From NCBI GenBank assembly GCA_913055825.1, contig CAJXKB010000012.1, forward strand, positions 1 to 51,929: DNA of 51,929 nt, given 5' to 3'. Source of the DNA: an uncultured Bacteroidota bacterium. GTDB lineage: Bacteria; Bacteroidota; Bacteroidia; Bacteroidales; F082. The position numbers and the translations under genes were made by a program. Below the pieces are notes generated by a model. That model worked only from the letters and a program-made list of their open reading frames with translations. It made no database searches and was not told the origin of the DNA. Position 1 is the first letter of the stretch, and the number at the start of each line of letters is the position of its first letter. Shown piece after piece: positions 43,222 to 51,929 of this stretch.

Positions 43222-45279
43222 TTATAATTTTGAAATCCTGATGCGGGCATCTACAGCAGTGACCCCTTGTTGATTTCCCAGCAATGGGTTTAAATCCAGT
43301 TCTGTAATTTCAGGGGCTGCTTCTACCAGCGCTGATAAACGAACCATCACATCGGCGAAAGCCGGTTGATGTATGCCTTCCATTCCGCGGGTACCCTCAA
43401 TAATCTTATGGCTTTTGAGCTTTTGAATTTCACGCAGCACTTCTTCTTTGCTTACAGGGGCTAATAGGTGCCGCACATCTTTTAATACTTCAATAAAAAT
43501 GCCACCCAATCCGAAAAGAATCAAATGGCCGAATTTATCTTCTTTTTTTACACCTGCAAAAAGTTCTGTGCCACTCAGCATGGGTTGGATCAGCACGGCA
43601 CGGGCATCTTTAATCTGCAGCATTCGCTTCATTTCCTGAACCAAACGTTCCTCATTACGGATATTTAACGAAACGCCTCCTACATCCGACTTATGCACCG
43701 GTCCCACAACTTTCATCACCAAAGGATATCCTGTTTGGGCCGCTAAGCTTGTGATTTCATCAATTTTATCGGTAACAAACTCCCTGGCGCGTTCTATACC
43801 GGCGGCATCCAATAATTTACCCACTTGTCCTGGACTTAAATAGCCGGTTTCGGCTTCTTCAATTACCATTCGGACGGCTTGTGTGTCGATGGCAGGCATT
43901 TTGGTTGGTTTTGGCGCGGGAGGAGGGGTTTGACTTACCCTGGCAAGTGCATTGCCCAACATAACCTCGTCCGGAAAATAGACCCTTTTTTCGGCAAAAG
44001 CCTGAACCTCTTCCCGTGCAGTTAATACAGAGGGTAAAACCGGGAAAATGGGTTTCTTACTGGTTTTCATTTTCTGGTCGAGCAATTCGTAAACATTAAA
44101 GACTTTGAACAGGCCGGGGGTTCCGAAAATGACGACCATGGCGTCAATTTCATCAAACTTGTCGTTTACGGTATCGATAATAAGACCCAGCTGTTCGGCA
44201 GTGCCTGTGGCCAGAAAGTCTATGGGATTGGCTACCGATGAACCGGGGAATAATTTCTCTTTCAGTGCGTCGGCTTCTTTCCCCTTAATTGCAGGAACCG
44301 ACAGGCCGCCCTTCGAGAGCTGGTCGGTAAGCATGACTGCGGGCCCGCCGGCATGGGTAATTACAGCAATGTTTTTCCCTTTGAGCTGCGGATGCATAAA
44401 AACCGATGCAACACTAATCAGGTCTTCGCGTCCATAGCAGCGGACAATCCCTGCTTTGCGAAACAGCGCGTCGGCCGCTGCATCGGAACCCGCCAAGGCA
44501 CCGGTATGCGATGAGGCTGCTCTACTCCCGGCTTCCGAAGCTCCTGCCTTGATAGCAGCAATACGGCACCCTTTGCGGATGAGCGAGGTAGCATGTTTGA
44601 GCAACAAACCGGGTTTGTCAATTTTTTCGAGATAGAGCAACTTTACCTTGGCATCTTTTTCAGGATCGAAGGTTTCGTCCATGTATTGTAATACCTCTTC
44701 TACACCCATTTGGGCTGAATTTCCTACCGAATACACATTGTTGAAAGTGAGTCCTTTGGGTATTCCTGCTTCCATAATGAAGCAAGCCGTTGCTCCGGAA
44801 CCACTGATAAAATCACATCCGTTTGGATCGAGCTTGGGGATAGGCTGTGTAAATACCCCGTGATATTGCGGTGTTAAAACGCCTACACAATTGGGGCCGA
44901 TTAATGAGCCATTTACGCGGTTGACGGCTGATACAATTCTGTCTTCCAGTAATTTTCCTTCATGACTCTCTTCGCTAAAACCGGCAGATAAGATGATAAA
45001 GGCTTTGGTGTTTTTATGCTGACTAAGGTATTCAACGGTTTCCGGGGTGTATTTTGCTGCAATGGCAAGGATGGCCAAATCGACATCAGGCAAGGATTTG
45101 GGGTCACGAAAACTTTTGATGCCTTGTACTTCGTCCGCTTTGGGATTGATGACATAAAGATGACCTTGAAAGTTTCCGTCAACCAGGTTTTTTAGCACTT
45201 TGCCTCCCGGTTTTTGAATATCGTTTGAGGCTCCCACAACCACAATACTTTGCGGATGCGTTAATTGTTTTGTGATCAT
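43222..45279 (-). CDS. ADP-forming acyl-CoA (acetyl-CoA) synthetase, fused alpha-beta
   Basis: The 685-residue enzyme makes ATP from acyl-CoA, ADP and phosphate. The CoA-binding Rossmann domain starts IVVVGASNDIQKPGGKVLKN. The ligase domain carries the phospho-His motif ASSHTGALAGSD. The C-terminal ATP-grasp (beta) part has YPLVMKVVGPVHKSDVGGV and HLILFGLGGIFIEVLKDV. The alpha and beta parts, separate in Pyrococcus, are fused as in many bacterial and protist enzymes. The substrate (acetyl-, branched-chain or aryl-CoA) is not decided. Confidence 0.92.
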   Translation of the reverse strand: MITKQLTHPQSIVVVGASNDIQKPGGKVLKNLVDGNFQGHLYVINPKADEVQGIKSFRDPKSLPDVDLAILAIAAKYTPETVEYLSQHKNTKAFIILSAGFSEESHEGKLLEDRIVSAVNRVNGSLIGPNCVGVLTPQYHGVFTQPIPKLDPNGCDFISGSGATACFIMEAGIPKGLTFNNVYSVGNSAQMGVEEVLQYMDETFDPEKDAKVKLLYLEKIDKPGLLLKHATSLIRKGCRIAAIKAGASEAGSRAASSHTGALAGSDAAADALFRKAGIVRCYGREDLISVASVFMHPQLKGKNIAVITHAGGPAVMLTDQLSKGGLSVPAIKGKEADALKEKLFPGSSVANPIDFLATGTAEQLGLIIDTVNDKFDEIDAMVVIFGTPGLFKVFNVYELLDQKMKTSKKPIFPVLPSVLTAREEVQAFAEKRVYFPDEVMLGNALARVSQTPPPAPKPTKMPAIDTQAVRMVIEEAETGYLSPGQVGKLLDAAGIERAREFVTDKIDEITSLAAQTGYPLVMKVVGPVHKSDVGGVSLNIRNEERLVQEMKRMLQIKDARAVLIQPMLSGTELFAGVKKEDKFGHLILFGLGGIFIEVLKDVRHLLAPVSKEEVLREIQKLKSHKIIEGTRGMEGIHQPAFADVMVRLSALVEAAPEITELDLNPLLGNQQGVTAVDARIRISKL

Positions 45280-45301
45280 AAAGCTGTAATTTGTTCAATT
45301 G

Positions 45302-45309
45302 CAAAATTA
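45302..45309 (-). promoter_or_regulatory. -7 box of the ADP-forming synthetase gene
   Basis: CAAAATTA reads TAATTTTG on the minus strand, 22 bases before the ATG at 45279. No clear -33. Confidence 0.4.
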
Positions 45310-45485
45310 AGCCTTTCCATGATTTTGACAGAGTTATTGACAAATTTAGAATTAGTTTATACAACTCCTTTTTTGGAGTGGGTTATTTGGGTGTGCGTAT
45401 CTAATATAAATATAATCAGGCTATTATGTAGTTAATCAACTCCATATCACTAATAACGAAATGGTTCCAATACCAGTGTGTGTTT

Positions 45486-47699
45486 TCACTCCACTATGTG
45501 AAGTTCACTAAAAAAACCGGAAGCTTTAACCAAGGCAACAGTTCCCAATTCCTTATACAGTTGATCTGCTCTTTCGATGAAATTTGTTTCTTTTCCCGGA
45601 ATAACTTCGGCCATCCCCATTAAAATTAAATCGGCCTGAGCTGAATTTTCCTTAATGATATTGTGAACATTGTCACCTTTTTGTTTTAGTAAAATATGTA
45701 TTTCGGCGGCCATGCGCATTTGTGTAAGCAGCGTTTGTAACTGCCTTTTTATATGGTTTTTCTTACGCTGATTATCCGTAATGATCAGCAACCGTATTGT
45801 GGCATTTCTCCATGGGTAAGATAAACGGATGAATTTTATCAGTGCGAAAATTAGTTTTCCGTTGTTTGAGCCTCCGCGAAGCCACACGTCGATTTGTTTA
45901 TAACGGCCGAATTTTTTCTTTTTGTCATAATCGAGCATCACAATATTCAGGTCTAGATTTTCAAGATACCGGAGCATTTGTGCAAAGCGAATAGGATCTT
46001 TTGTATGCCGGCCCCAACCCAGGATTACCGTATTAGGCTCTACCCCTGAAAAACCATAAACGGCCGACAGGTTTTCTATGGCCTCATAAATATTGCGGCA
46101 CGCCTGGCGACGTTTAAAAACAGCCTCGTCACCTTCCATTTCTTCTTCGGGTATGGTTACCGATGGTGTTGGAAATAAATATTTTGCATTGGGTTTTAGG
46201 ATTAAATCAAAGTTTGAGATTAAACCGTGTTTTCCTGCAATGGATTTACTAAATTCAACCAAATGAGGCCTGCTGCTTTCGCCTCCACTGAACAGCACAA
46301 TGTTAGCCCGCCAGTGGTCTTCGGTAAGTTTCACTTTGCTAAAACGTGTAAGTACACTTCGAATAAGCGATGCTAGTACGCTGGGCCATACGTCGTTAAT
46401 GTCGAGGTGTAGTTGCCGCTTACGGATAAAATAAAAAATACCGCCCAAAATAAGAAATGAGGCGAACATGGCAATCATGTCCAACTTAAACATAATCATT
46501 AAACTGGTTAAAAATCCGACAACCCCAACCCATGCCGGAATACTAAAAGAAGGACGAAAATCGGTGCTGGCCCATTTTTCTAAAGTATAAGCCAGGTTGA
46601 TGAACCCATAAGCGGTGAGGTAAAAGATAGTTACCAAACCGGCGATAGCATTTAAATTGCCGATTAAAACACCGACTTCGGCCAGCAGGAATGTGAAAAA
46701 GAGTGCATTGCGTGGCTCGTTGTTTTTACCAAAGCTTTTTTTGAAAATCCCCGGAGTAATATGGTCGTTCGACATGGCTTGCAAAATGCGGGGAGCGCCC
46801 AATATGCCTCCCAATGCCGAAGAAAGCGTGGCCCCCCAGATGCCGGCAGTAACCAGTGCCGGAAACCATGCAATTTTATATAAAAAGTTGTAATCATGGA
46901 TAAGTAAATTGCGGTTTACCAATAAATCGAAGCCGATGGCCAGTGCCAGATAAACAACCAGGCCGGTGAAGATGGCGTAAAGTGTCCCTTTCGGGATGTC
47001 TTTTTGCGGATTTTTTAAATCGCCCGACATAGCTACTCCTGCCGTAAATCCGGTGACCGCCGGAAAGAAAATAGCAAAAACCTCGGTGAAACTGAAATTT
47101 TTGAACGGAACAAAGTTCCCCGCATTTGGGGCTGCCTTCAAAATAGTATCACCTGAATGAATAAACATTCCTACAACAACAGACACCAGTGAAAGTACAA
47201 TGGCCCCCAAAATCAGAAATTGGGTTTTAATGGCGAAATTGGTACTTATAAAAGCGATAATGACCAGAATAACCAAAACGACGCTTCCTACAATTCTTAT
47301 ATTTTCCGTGCTTGGCCCCTGTAAATGAATGAATTCCTGTACCCACGCCAAGCTTAAGAAATTTTCCGAAAAGCCCACAATATAAAGCGAAACGCTAAGT
47401 GCTGTCCCTATAAATAGCGTAATGCCGATGGAGCCTCCCATGGGCAAACCCAACGAACGCGACAATATGTAATAAATACCGCCGGCTTTTATTTTTTTAT
47501 CAGTGGCAATGGACGAAATGCTCAACCCCGTGGTGATAGAAATCACATGCGCCAACAAGATGATTGCAATTACGCCCGCAATTCCGGCAACCCCGGCAAC
47601 CCATCCTAACCGTAAATACATAATTACACCGAGAATGGTGAGGATAGATGGGGTGAAAACCCCTGCGAAAGCACCGAATTTTTTTGGCTGCTGGCTCAT
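45486..47699 (-). CDS. SLC12-like amino acid/cation-chloride transporter with cytosolic tail
   Basis: About 737 residues with twelve predicted membrane segments (about 15-460) of the APC superfamily. KFGAFAGVFTPSILTILGVI and MYLRLGWVAGVAGI resemble the first helix of cation-chloride cotransporters; other APC stretches are FAIFFPAVTGFTAGVAMSGD and LSSALGGILGAPRILQAMSN. The C-terminal 260 residues resemble the SLC12 tail or tandem USP-like folds (NTVILGWGRHTKDPIRFAQM, DLILMGMAEVIPGKETNFIE). The frame begins at a TTG (47732); ATG 47699 (MSQQPKKF) is the likely start. Substrate could be K/Na/Cl ions or amino acids. Confidence 0.87.
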   Translation of the reverse strand: MSQQPKKFGAFAGVFTPSILTILGVIMYLRLGWVAGVAGIAGVIAIILLAHVISITTGLSISSIATDKKIKAGGIYYILSRSLGLPMGGSIGITLFIGTALSVSLYIVGFSENFLSLAWVQEFIHLQGPSTENIRIVGSVVLVILVIIAFISTNFAIKTQFLILGAIVLSLVSVVVGMFIHSGDTILKAAPNAGNFVPFKNFSFTEVFAIFFPAVTGFTAGVAMSGDLKNPQKDIPKGTLYAIFTGLVVYLALAIGFDLLVNRNLLIHDYNFLYKIAWFPALVTAGIWGATLSSALGGILGAPRILQAMSNDHITPGIFKKSFGKNNEPRNALFFTFLLAEVGVLIGNLNAIAGLVTIFYLTAYGFINLAYTLEKWASTDFRPSFSIPAWVGVVGFLTSLMIMFKLDMIAMFASFLILGGIFYFIRKRQLHLDINDVWPSVLASLIRSVLTRFSKVKLTEDHWRANIVLFSGGESSRPHLVEFSKSIAGKHGLISNFDLILKPNAKYLFPTPSVTIPEEEMEGDEAVFKRRQACRNIYEAIENLSAVYGFSGVEPNTVILGWGRHTKDPIRFAQMLRYLENLDLNIVMLDYDKKKKFGRYKQIDVWLRGGSNNGKLIFALIKFIRLSYPWRNATIRLLIITDNQRKKNHIKRQLQTLLTQMRMAAEIHILLKQKGDNVHNIIKENSAQADLILMGMAEVIPGKETNFIERADQLYKELGTVALVKASGFFSELHIVE

Positions 47700-47888
47700 G
47701 GTTTTTGGTTTGGTAAAAGAATAAAAAATCAAGCTGAATACTTTGTAGCATCGTTGTACGGCTTGCTTTTTCGGAGGTAAAAATAGGAAAAATTGTGTTT
47801 GTCTTTTTATTCATTAAAGGGAGGTGGTTTTCGTTTGTTCTTTAAAATGGGGGAATTGGAAAATCTTTTCCGAAAAAAAATCCATTTA

Positions 47889-47920
47889 TTTGAAAAGCAA
47901 TTGAAAAAATATTAGCTTTG
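47889..47920 (+). promoter_or_regulatory. Promoter of the acyl-CoA ligase gene
   Basis: TTTG (47889-47892), 20-base spacer, TAGCTTTG (47913-47920). This is a full match to the Bacteroidota pattern 31 bases before the ATG. Confidence 0.7.
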
Positions 47921-47951
47921 TTAGCTATAAATTCACAAATAACCCAGCCCT

Positions 47952-49601
47952 ATGTTAAAAACAAAAATTTTACCTTCTGCCAATGAGGCATATGCTTATC
48001 CTTTATTAATTAAACGAATTTTAGCTGATTCGTTGAAGTATGAGCCGAAAAACGAAATCGTATATCGCGATTTAACACGTTACAATTATTTTGAACTCAA
48101 CAAAAGGGTTCGAAAGTTAGCCAATGTTCTGAAAACATTGGGTGTGGAAGCCGGTGATACGGTTGCTGTTTTGGAATATGACAGCAACAGGTATTTAGAG
48201 TTGTTTTTTGCCGTACCCATGATTGGGGCTGTTTTGCATACGGTAAATTATCGCCTTTCGCCTGAACAAGTGTTGTACACCATGAATCATGCTGAGGATA
48301 AAATTGTTTTTACCAATACCGATTTTGTACCGTTGCTTAAAGCCATTAAACCGAAATTAACAGCTTCAATACCTTGTGTATTTATGACCGATAATGAAGA
48401 GTATCCTGAGCCGGAATTTAATATCTCGGGCGAATATGAGGACTTGCTGAAGCAAGCCAGCGATATTTATGATTTCCCCGATTTTGACGAAAATTCGGTA
48501 GCCACCATGTTTTATACCACAGGAACCACCGGAAATCCCAAAGCAGTTTATTTTACTCATCGTCAGCTTGTTTTACACACCATGGCTGTAGCTACGGCTT
48601 TTGGAAGCTATGATTCGGTTTGCCGTTTCCGCTCGAACGATGTATACATGCCCATTACGCCAATGTTTCATGTCCATGCCTGGGGAGTGCCCTATGGGGC
48701 TACCCTGCTTGGCGTAAAACAGGTTTACCCGGGCCGTTATGAGCCGGAAATGCTCCTGCGCTTGTTGTTGACCGAAAAGGTTACCTTCTCGCATTGTGTT
48801 CCTACCATTTTGCATATGCTGGTTTCAAGTCCTGTGGCCCAAGCTGTCGATTTAAGTAATTGGAAAGTGGTAATTGGTGGCGCAGCGCTGCCTGCGGGTT
48901 TAGCCAAAGCATCTCTTGATTTGGGAATTGATGTCATCACAGGCTATGGGATGTCCGAAACCTGCCCTGTTTTGTCAATTACTTATATGAACGAAAAAGA
49001 AAAGGGGATGAATGTGGATGATCAGGTGGAGATAAGAACCAAAACCGGTGTGCCTATCCCATTAGTTGATATGCGGGTGGTGGACGAACAGATGAAACCC
49101 ATGCCTAAAGATGGTGAATCGGTGGGTGAAATCGTCGTGAGAAGCCCCTGGCTTACACAATCTTATTATAAGGAAGAGGAGCGGAGCAATGAATTGTGGC
49201 GCGGGGGCTATCTTCATACCGGTGATGTGGCATACGTCGATGATAGGAACTATTTTAAAATTACAGATCGAATTAAAGACGTAATCAAAACCGGTGGCGA
49301 ATGGATTTCTTCGCTCGAACTGGAAAACCTGATGAGCAAACATGAAGCTGTTTCGGAAGTGGCAGTGGTCGGGATTCCTGATGAACGATGGTCGGAAAGG
49401 CCTTATGCAATGGTGGTTCTCAAGGAAGGAGCTTCTGCAACGGCTGATGACTTAAAGAACTTTTTACAGCAGTTTGTGGACGACGGGACCATCAACAAAT
49501 GGACGGTTCCAAGCAGGATTGATTTTGTAGCTGCTATTCCTAAAACTTCGGTTGGCAAAATAGATAAAAAACGCATCAGAGCCGAATATCAACAAAAGTA
49601 G
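47952..49601 (+). CDS. Fatty/medium-chain acyl-CoA ligase (AMP-forming)
   Basis: A 549-residue ANL-superfamily enzyme. The P-loop is FYTTGTTGNPKAVYFTHRQL, and the A5 motif is GYGMSETCPVLSITY. The adenylate-binding GYLHTGDVAYVD, the hinge DRIKDVIKTGGEWISSLELE and the catalytic Lys in PKTSVGKIDKKRIRAEY are all present. It activates a carboxylic acid, likely medium or long-chain, to its CoA thioester via an acyl-AMP. It closely resembles the AlkK/FadD3-like group. The downstream region is a decayed M14 gene beginning at its stop codon. Confidence 0.9.
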   Translation: MLKTKILPSANEAYAYPLLIKRILADSLKYEPKNEIVYRDLTRYNYFELNKRVRKLANVLKTLGVEAGDTVAVLEYDSNRYLELFFAVPMIGAVLHTVNYRLSPEQVLYTMNHAEDKIVFTNTDFVPLLKAIKPKLTASIPCVFMTDNEEYPEPEFNISGEYEDLLKQASDIYDFPDFDENSVATMFYTTGTTGNPKAVYFTHRQLVLHTMAVATAFGSYDSVCRFRSNDVYMPITPMFHVHAWGVPYGATLLGVKQVYPGRYEPEMLLRLLLTEKVTFSHCVPTILHMLVSSPVAQAVDLSNWKVVIGGAALPAGLAKASLDLGIDVITGYGMSETCPVLSITYMNEKEKGMNVDDQVEIRTKTGVPIPLVDMRVVDEQMKPMPKDGESVGEIVVRSPWLTQSYYKEEERSNELWRGGYLHTGDVAYVDDRNYFKITDRIKDVIKTGGEWISSLELENLMSKHEAVSEVAVVGIPDERWSERPYAMVVLKEGASATADDLKNFLQQFVDDGTINKWTVPSRIDFVAAIPKTSVGKIDKKRIRAEYQQK

Positions 49602-51765
49602 CTGGATATTTCGGTTCAAACAGTGCCACCCACTTTGGTTCATCTGATTTTTTCATCACCTGAAAATTTAAAAAGGCTTGATGAAATAAAAACACAGTAC
49701 ATGATGCTAAGTGATCCGGAATCACTAGCACACTTTACTCCGGAATAACATGCTAAAAAGCCACTCCTTTTAGTGGCACAAGTTCGAGCGGTTTATCCAA
49801 CCAATTCCAATAGTCAGGTTTTTAATGAAGCCTGGCCCGCGCGGACGTACCAATCATTACTGGTTCGATTTAAACCGTGATTATATTCCACTGGTTCATC
49901 CCGAAAGCCGTGGCCGGGTAAATTTTATCCAGGAATGGCTACCTAACATTTTGACAGATCACCATGAGCAGGGTTCTGATGCCACTTTCTTTTTTCAACC
50001 CGGAGTGCCTACACGCAACAATCCTGTAACGCCGAAGGAAAATTATGTGCTGACGGCAAAAATAGCAACATACCACGCTAAAATGCTCGACCAAATTGGT
50101 TCATTGTATTTTACCGAGGAGCGATATGATGATTATTATGTGGGAAAAGGTTCTTCGTATCCTGATATCAACGGGGGTATTGGTATTTTGTTTGAACAGG
50201 CCAGTGTCAGGGGATTCCAACGAGCCACTGCCAATGGTATAATCACTTTTCCGTTTGCTATAAAAAACCATTTTACGGTAACGTTATCTACGTTGAAAGC
50301 CGCCATGGATATGCGAAAAGAGTTGCTCGATTATCAGCGGGATTTTTATGTTACTGCTTATCAACTAGCTGATAAAGACCCTGTTAAAGGTTGGGTTTTT
50401 GGTGATGTAAGCGATCGTGGCAGGACAGAGAATCTGCTCCGGGTGTTGAAGATTCATCATATTAAAGTATATGCGCTGGAAAAATCGTATAAAACAGGTA
50501 GTTATGATTTCGAGCCGGGAACAAGTTTTGTGATTCCTTTTAAACAGAAAAATTACCGGCTTTTAAAATCTATTTTTGAGCCGGTACATCATTTTACCGA
50601 TAGTACCTTCTATGATGTGTCAACCTGGGATTTGTTTATGGCTTATGACATGCCAAATGTAGTCATCAAGGAGTTGAAAGTGCTTCAACGATTACAGGGA
50701 AACTTGTTCACCGGCAACGTCTTTCATGGTCATTTTGAGCCGGGCAAGGCACCCGTAGCCTGGGGCTTTGGCTGGACCGAATATTTCGCACCGCGTGCTT
50801 TGGCACGTTTGCAGGCTGCAGGTATCCTCACCAAAGTTGCCATGGAGCCCTTTACTTATGCTGATGCTAATGGAAAAAGAAAATTTCAGGATGGGACTAT
50901 CCTTATTCCTGCAAAACAAACTGCTCCGCGCGGGAAAATAAAAGCTGTTTTGGAGAAGATCGCCCGGGAAGACGGTGTTGATGTATATGCTTTTGAAACC
51001 GGTCTTACCCCACAGGGTATCGATCTGGGAAGCAGAAGTATGCTTACGGTGCACACTCCAAAAGTAATAATGCTGGTAGAGGGAGGAACCAGCAGTCTTG
51101 ATGCCGGCGAAATCTGGCATTTGTTCGATTTTCGTTTTCATAAACCCGTCACACTTGTGAAGCAAAGTATGTTTCATCGTCTGAACCTGTATGCTTACAA
51201 TACAATTATTCTTCCGGGCGGTTCGTACAATACGCTGACAGATAAAGATGTACAGCGTTTAAATGAATGGATTAAAAATGGTGGGAGGCTTATTGCTTAC
51301 AAAAGTGCCAACCAGTGGGCGGCCAAAAACTTAAAGCTGGATTTAAAATTTAAAAAGCCGTTTGTGTTTAAACCAAATGATATTCCGGTTTATTCCAAAC
51401 GTTCTGACAAAGCCAATGAGCAAGCCATCAGTGGCGCAATCTTTGAAGTTCGGTTCGACCGGACCTATCCATTGGCTTTTGGACTTGAGGGAAACAAAAT
51501 TCCGGTATTCAAAACCGTGGCTACGGCTGTTCAGGTGCCCAAAGCGCCTTATGCAGCGCCTTTTCGATATACAAAAGATCCTTTGATAAGCGGTTTTGCC
51601 TCTGACGAAAATCAAAAAAGAATTTCAGGTTCCCCTTTTGTGGTGGTAAATAAAAAAGGCCGGGGAACGATAATTTCTATTTTAGATAACACTAATTACC
51701 GTGGATTTTGGTATGCGACAAATAAGATTTTTGCCAATGCAGTTTTCTTTGGCGAAACATTATAA
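49602..51765 (+). pseudogene. Decayed M14 zinc carboxypeptidase-like gene
   Basis: A first fragment (49602-49748) has a readable frame, VHLIFSSPENLKRLDEIK, typical of the region before the zinc site, and ends at a stop. After about 75 bases, NEAWP (49824-49838) reads into RGRTNHYWFDLNRD only by skipping one base at 49839, a single-base frameshift. The frame from 49825 then runs 646 residues to the stop. It contains LTDHHEQGSDATFFFQPG (third zinc His) and a C-terminal glutamine-amidotransferase-like domain (VIMLVEGGTSSLDAGEIWHL, IILPGGSYNTLTDKDVQRLN). The segment with the HxxE zinc motif and the signal peptide are missing. The gene is therefore probably inactive, unless the gap is an assembly error. 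Confidence 0.75.
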
Positions 51766-51786
51766 TTCTACTTCCAAATAGAAACG

Positions 51787-51820
51787 GAGGCAGCGGGCAT
51801 TAGCTTACTGCCTCTTTTTT
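51787..51820 (+). terminator. Intrinsic terminator after the M14 remnant
   Basis: Stem GAGGCAG (51787-51793) and CTGCCTC (51808-51814) followed by six T. The last 109 bases of the window show no supported feature. Confidence 0.8.
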
Positions 51821-51929
51821 GTCAAAAATGGTAATAACCTGATGAAAAGAGGTGTGGATTTTGATTTTCTTTGTCCTCCGGTTTGTCTTTTCTTCTTTAC
51901 CTTTGAGGCAATTTCCGGGAAACCGTATT

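Noticed and set aside
45364-45379. ACTCC/GGAGT hairpin downstream of the transporter gene
   Set aside because: Five-bp stem and no T-run on the relevant strand.

Overview
The window looks like a chromosomal segment from a member of the Bacteroidota, probably an anaerobic or facultative relative of the Bacteroidales/Marinilabiliales. The evidence is the AT-leaning sequence, several copies of the Bacteroidota -7 promoter box TAnnTTTG, Bacteroidota-type families (LruC-domain lipoprotein, glycogen synthase/phosphorylase fusion, TPR histidine kinases, CPxC-containing sugar transferase) and weak ribosome binding sites. I see no rRNA, tRNA, CRISPR array, phage or insertion sequence. Order-level placement is inference.

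Layout. 1-2226: the 3' end of a molybdopterin aldehyde/xanthine oxidoreductase gene and its FAD/[4Fe-4S] subunit (PaoBC/YagRS type). 2366-8361: a small membrane protein, isopentenyl-diphosphate isomerase, a lipid A-type acyltransferase, then a leftward five-gene run (diacylglycerol kinase-like, SUI1/YciH, TPMT-like methyltransferase, unknown protein, MscS channel). 8534-15490: an M23 peptidase, a small anchored protein, a YigZ protein, dnaA, then a three-gene run (LMW phosphatase-like protein lacking its catalytic Cys, threonine dehydratase-like enzyme, RsmI-like methyltransferase). 15494-19797: a SlyD-like isomerase, then an ABC exporter, a trypsin-like lipoprotein and a sugar transferase in tight order. 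19863-22635: a leftward fabG-ydcF-M48 peptidase unit. 22716-29787: three histidine-kinase genes in tandem. 29933-39214: a glycogen-metabolism cluster (debranching enzyme, GT4 synthase, GH57 enzyme, and a 1401-residue GT3 synthase-GT35 phosphorylase fusion). 39678-41558: an LruC-domain lipoprotein. 41836-47699: an aminotransferase, an ADP-forming acyl-CoA synthetase and an SLC12-like transporter. 47952-51765: an acyl-CoA ligase followed by a decayed M14 carboxypeptidase gene.

How the genes work together. The glycogen cluster encodes making, phosphorolysing, debranching and remodelling alpha-glucan. The three kinases have REC, HisKA and HATPase modules but no DNA-binding output in the window. 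The aminotransferase/ADP-forming synthetase pair would suit amino-acid fermentation with substrate-level ATP formation.

Most worth a second look: the GH57 enzyme carries a C-terminal domain of about 85 residues that reads like the C-terminal domain of the flagellar switch protein FliG, although no flagellar gene is visible. Other leads are the phosphatase-like protein with Asp in place of its nucleophilic Cys, two strong promoter-region dyads, and the broken M14 gene.
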